NCBI GenBank assembly: GCA_027047735.1
Contig: JALTUD010000214.1
Span: forward strand, 1-6,907
DNA length: 6,907 nucleotides
Source of the DNA: Flavobacteriales bacterium
GTDB taxonomy: Bacteria > Bacteroidota > Bacteroidia > Flavobacteriales_D > Parvicellaceae
Reading direction: 5' to 3'
Shown here: one piece after another, positions 4,565 through 6,907 of the stretch
Position numbering within the stretch: the stretch's first letter is position 1
Layout: each line of letters opens with the position of its first letter
Notes under the pieces: generated by a model
Seen by the model: the letters and a program-made list of their open reading frames with translations, nothing else
Told to the model about the DNA's origin: nothing
Database searches by the model: none
Program-made: the position numbers and the translations under genes

Positions 4565-6022
4565 TTATTCAAATTTTAAATACGGTTCTAATCCTTGTAC
4601 GCCCCCTTCTCTTCCGTGTCCGCTTTCTTTGTAACCTCCGAACGGGGATGTCGGGTCGAATTTATTGTAGGTATTTGCCCATACGACACCTGCTTTCATT
4701 TTTGAGGTTAGATTAAATACTTTTGAGCCTTTGTCTGACCATACTCCCGCGGATAATCCGTAAGGAGTATTATTGGCTTTTGCTATGACTTCGTCAACGG
4801 TTCGGAAGGTTTGAATTGCGAGGACGGGACCGAATATTTCTTCTTTGGCTATTTTGCTGGATTGTGCTACGTTGGTAAACAGGGTTGGTTTGCACCAATA
4901 TCCTTTTTTCGGCAATGTCGCATGTTCCGGTTGATACATTTCGCAACCTTCGTCCAATCCGGCTTTGATGTAACCTTCGATTACTTTGAGTTGTTTTTGA
5001 GAGTTGATTGCTCCTACATCGGTGTTTTTGTCCAATGGGTCGCCAACGACAAGGTTTTCCATACGGTCTTTTAGTTTACGCATTACTTTTTCGTAAACAG
5101 ACTCTTGGATAAATAATCGCGAACCGGCACAACACACATGCCCTTGGTTAAAGAAAATTCCATTGACTACACCTTCTACAGCTTGGTCTATTGGTGCATC
5201 TTCAAAAATGATATTCGCCGCTTTTCCGCCCAGTTCCATGGTGGACTTTTTATGTGTTCCCGCTATGGCTTTCATGATGATTTTTCCGACTCCCGTAGAA
5301 CCGGTAAAAGCTACCTTGTCCGCATCGGGATGTTCGACCATCATTGCTCCTGTTTTTCCGTAGCCCGTAACGATATTTACCACTCCGTCAGGCAAGCCCG
5401 CGTCTTGTATCAACTCTGCTAATTTTAACGCCGTAAGCGGTGTTGTTTCGGCAGGTTTCAGTACCACCGTATTTCCTGCGGCTAACGCCGGGGCTATTTT
5501 CCACGCCACCATTAGCATCGGAAAATTCCAAGGGGTGATTTGCACAGCCACACCTAAAGATTTTGGTTTTTTGTTCGGAAAAGCATATTCCAACTTATCC
5601 GCCCAACCCGCATAATAGAAAAAATGTGCTGCGGCAAGAGGAATATCAATATCCCTTGCTTCTCTGATGGGTTTACCTCCGTCTAAGGTTTCTATTACAG
5701 CAAATTCTCTTGCTCTTTCTTGAATCAACCTTGCTATTCTAAAAATATATTTTCCTCTTTCTTTGCCCGATAGTTTTGACCATACTTGCGTATAAGCTTT
5801 TCGAGCAGCTTTAATCGCTAAATCTACATCTTCCTCTCCGGCTTCGGCAACTTCTGCCAATACTTCTTCCGTAGCGGGATTGATGGTTTTAAAATATGTC
5901 CCTGACTTTGGTTTTACCCATTTTCCGCCAATAAATAAATCATATTTCTTTTTTATCTTGACGTGAGAGGTGCTTTCCGGTGCCGGAGAAAATTCCCACG
6001 ATGATTTTAAGTCTAAGCTCAT
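4565..6022 (-). CDS. NAD(P)-dependent aldehyde dehydrogenase, ALDH16-like catalytic partner
   Basis: This protein oxidises an aldehyde to a carboxylate with NAD(P)+. It has 485 residues, a full-length ALDH. All expected sites are present: PWNFP with oxyanion Asn166, LKPAE with cofactor Lys189, Rossmann turn GSTGVG (241-246), general base Glu263 in MELGGK, nucleophile Cys297 in NQGHVCCAGSR (Val296 aligns with C301 of human ALDH2), Glu395 in KEEIFGPV, and the closing FGGYKESGHGREGG (461-474). An extra N-terminal tail of about 25 residues precedes YDLFIGGKWV. It ends at EPYLKFE, somewhat earlier than ALDH1/2-type enzymes. The start at 6022 is 21 bases after the deoC stop, with no promoter between. 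With deoC upstream, the most likely substrate is acetaldehyde from deoxyribose 5-phosphate, which is inference. The inactive homologue encoded downstream suggests that the active form is a hetero-complex. Base composition (48-52% GC in two 60-base samples) is higher than that of nusA or purN. Confidence 0.95.
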   Translation of the reverse strand: MSLDLKSSWEFSPAPESTSHVKIKKKYDLFIGGKWVKPKSGTYFKTINPATEEVLAEVAEAGEEDVDLAIKAARKAYTQVWSKLSGKERGKYIFRIARLIQERAREFAVIETLDGGKPIREARDIDIPLAAAHFFYYAGWADKLEYAFPNKKPKSLGVAVQITPWNFPMLMVAWKIAPALAAGNTVVLKPAETTPLTALKLAELIQDAGLPDGVVNIVTGYGKTGAMMVEHPDADKVAFTGSTGVGKIIMKAIAGTHKKSTMELGGKAANIIFEDAPIDQAVEGVVNGIFFNQGHVCCAGSRLFIQESVYEKVMRKLKDRMENLVVGDPLDKNTDVGAINSQKQLKVIEGYIKAGLDEGCEMYQPEHATLPKKGYWCKPTLFTNVAQSSKIAKEEIFGPVLAIQTFRTVDEVIAKANNTPYGLSAGVWSDKGSKVFNLTSKMKAGVVWANTYNKFDPTSPFGGYKESGHGREGGVQGLEPYLKFE

Positions 6023-6043
6023 AATTGTAAATATTCTATTTAA

Positions 6044-6907
6044 TTAATCTATCGAAATATAATCTTTCGATGTATAAATACCTGTCCTTTGCTTTATGAT
6101 TTGCATGATTACATCATTAGCTAAGCTACTCGCTCCAAATCTAAACCATTGGTTGGTTAACCATTTATCTCCTAAAGTTTCTTTTACCAATAACAAATAC
6201 TGAAGTGCTAATTTGGCGTTGGAAATTCCTCCCGCTGGTTTCATCCCAACCATTTTACCTGTTGCGTAATAATGGTCTTTTATTGCTTCTAACATAACCG
6301 ATGTAACCGGCAATGTCGCCGCGGGTTTTATTTTTCCGGTAGATGTTTTAATAAAGTCTGCTCCTGCATCAATCGCTATATCGCTTGCCCGTCTTACTTT
6401 ATCCAGCGTTCCCAATTCTCCTGTTTCCAAAATTACTTTTAGTCGTGCATTGCCACAAGCTTCTTTAACCGTCGCAATTTCATCATAAACATAACCGTAA
6501 TCCCCTTGGTGAAATCGTCCTCTGCTAATGACCATGTCCACCTCATCGGCTCCGTTATCCACAGCTAGTTTTACGTCCAGCAACTTCACTTCCAAACTAG
6601 ATTGTCCACTAGGAAAAGCAGTCGCCACGGAAGCCACCTTTACGCCACTTCCCTCCAAAGCTTTTACCGCTGTTTTCACAAAATTAGGATACACACAAAC
6701 CGCCGCCGTTGTAGGTAAATCCGGATAATCGGTATGCAGATGTTGTGCTTTATAACACATTTGCTTCACCTTATTTTCGGTGTCCGCTCCTTCCAGCGTG
6801 GTCAAATCTATCATATTAAGAGCCATCAGCAAGCCCTTCATTTTAGCTTCCTTTTTAAGACTTCTCTTTGTTATTCGTTCTATCCTATCGTTAACTCCCA
6901 CTTGATC
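6044..6907 (-). CDS. deoC: Deoxyribose-phosphate aldolase DeoC, 5' end outside the window
   Basis: DeoC splits 2-deoxy-D-ribose 5-phosphate into acetaldehyde and glyceraldehyde 3-phosphate through a Schiff base, the last step of deoxynucleoside breakdown. The frame is open to the right edge: GAT CAA precede a GTG at 6901, so the sequence reads DQVGVNDRIERI. The GTG is most likely an internal Val, because homologues of this longer DeoC type carry more residues before that motif. Counting from the GTG, the signature sites are FPSGQSSLEVK (96-106), Asp122 in ADEVDMVISRG, LKVILETGELG (154-164), Schiff-base Lys185 in ADFIKTSTGK and Lys221 in VGMKPAGGI, matching D102, K167 and K201 of the E. coli enzyme. 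The C-terminus (about 240-285, WFRFGASSLANDVI and after) is complete. It is the first visible gene of the operon with the two ALDH-family genes; its promoter lies outside. Confidence 0.95.
   Translation of the reverse strand, partial: DQVGVNDRIERITKRSLKKEAKMKGLLMALNMIDLTTLEGADTENKVKQMCYKAQHLHTDYPDLPTTAAVCVYPNFVKTAVKALEGSGVKVASVATAFPSGQSSLEVKLLDVKLAVDNGADEVDMVISRGRFHQGDYGYVYDEIATVKEACGNARLKVILETGELGTLDKVRRASDIAIDAGADFIKTSTGKIKPAATLPVTSVMLEAIKDHYYATGKMVGMKPAGGISNAKLALQYLLLVKETLGDKWLTNQWFRFGASSLANDVIMQIIKQRTGIYTSKDYISID

Noticed and set aside
6899..6901. GTG as the deoC start codon
   Set aside because: The frame stays open to the window edge (GAT CAA before it), and the VGVNDRIER wording is internal in longer DeoC proteins as I recall them, so the gene is treated as cut by the window.

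Overview
The window looks like a piece of chromosome from a low-GC member of the Bacteroidota, most likely class Flavobacteriia. Three things point there: matches to the Bacteroidota promoter element TAnnTTTG upstream of three genes, A-rich instead of Shine-Dalgarno-type start regions, and the wording of the RimP, NusA, DUF1573 and DeoC proteins. Every gene I accept lies on the minus strand, so transcription runs from high to low coordinates. The gene set is mostly housekeeping and metabolic. I see no insertion sequence, phage gene, CRISPR array, tRNA or rRNA, and no gene-free stretch longer than about 190 bases.

Region A (6907 down to 3212) is a probable operon: deoC (its 5' end lies outside the window), a complete NAD(P)-dependent aldehyde dehydrogenase, a shorter aldehyde-dehydrogenase-fold protein that has lost its catalytic machinery, and a 60-residue lipoprotein. 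It closes with a convincing intrinsic terminator at 3212-3245. DeoC releases acetaldehyde from deoxyribose 5-phosphate and the dehydrogenase could oxidise it to acetate. The active enzyme followed by an inactive homologue resembles the two-domain ALDH16 enzymes, here split into two genes of 485 + 293 residues. The 187-base gap between the two dehydrogenase genes contains a structured element and a near-perfect 58-base palindrome.

Region B (3134 down to 1936) holds purN (GAR transformylase) and a MarC-family membrane protein, coupled by an ATGA overlap. A promoter -7 element lies only 16 bases upstream of the purN start.

Region C (1915 down to 1339) is a single gene for a membrane-anchored DUF1573 protein with its own -7 element.

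Region D (1322 down to 1) is the start of the conserved rimP-nusA operon. It has the best promoter in the window and a leader of about 70 bases with a strong hairpin just ahead of rimP. nusA runs off the left edge, so only its N-terminal 241 codons are visible.

The points most worth following are the split ALDH16-like pair behind deoC, the structured DNA/RNA between its two genes, and the rimP leader hairpin as a possible NusA-responsive attenuator.
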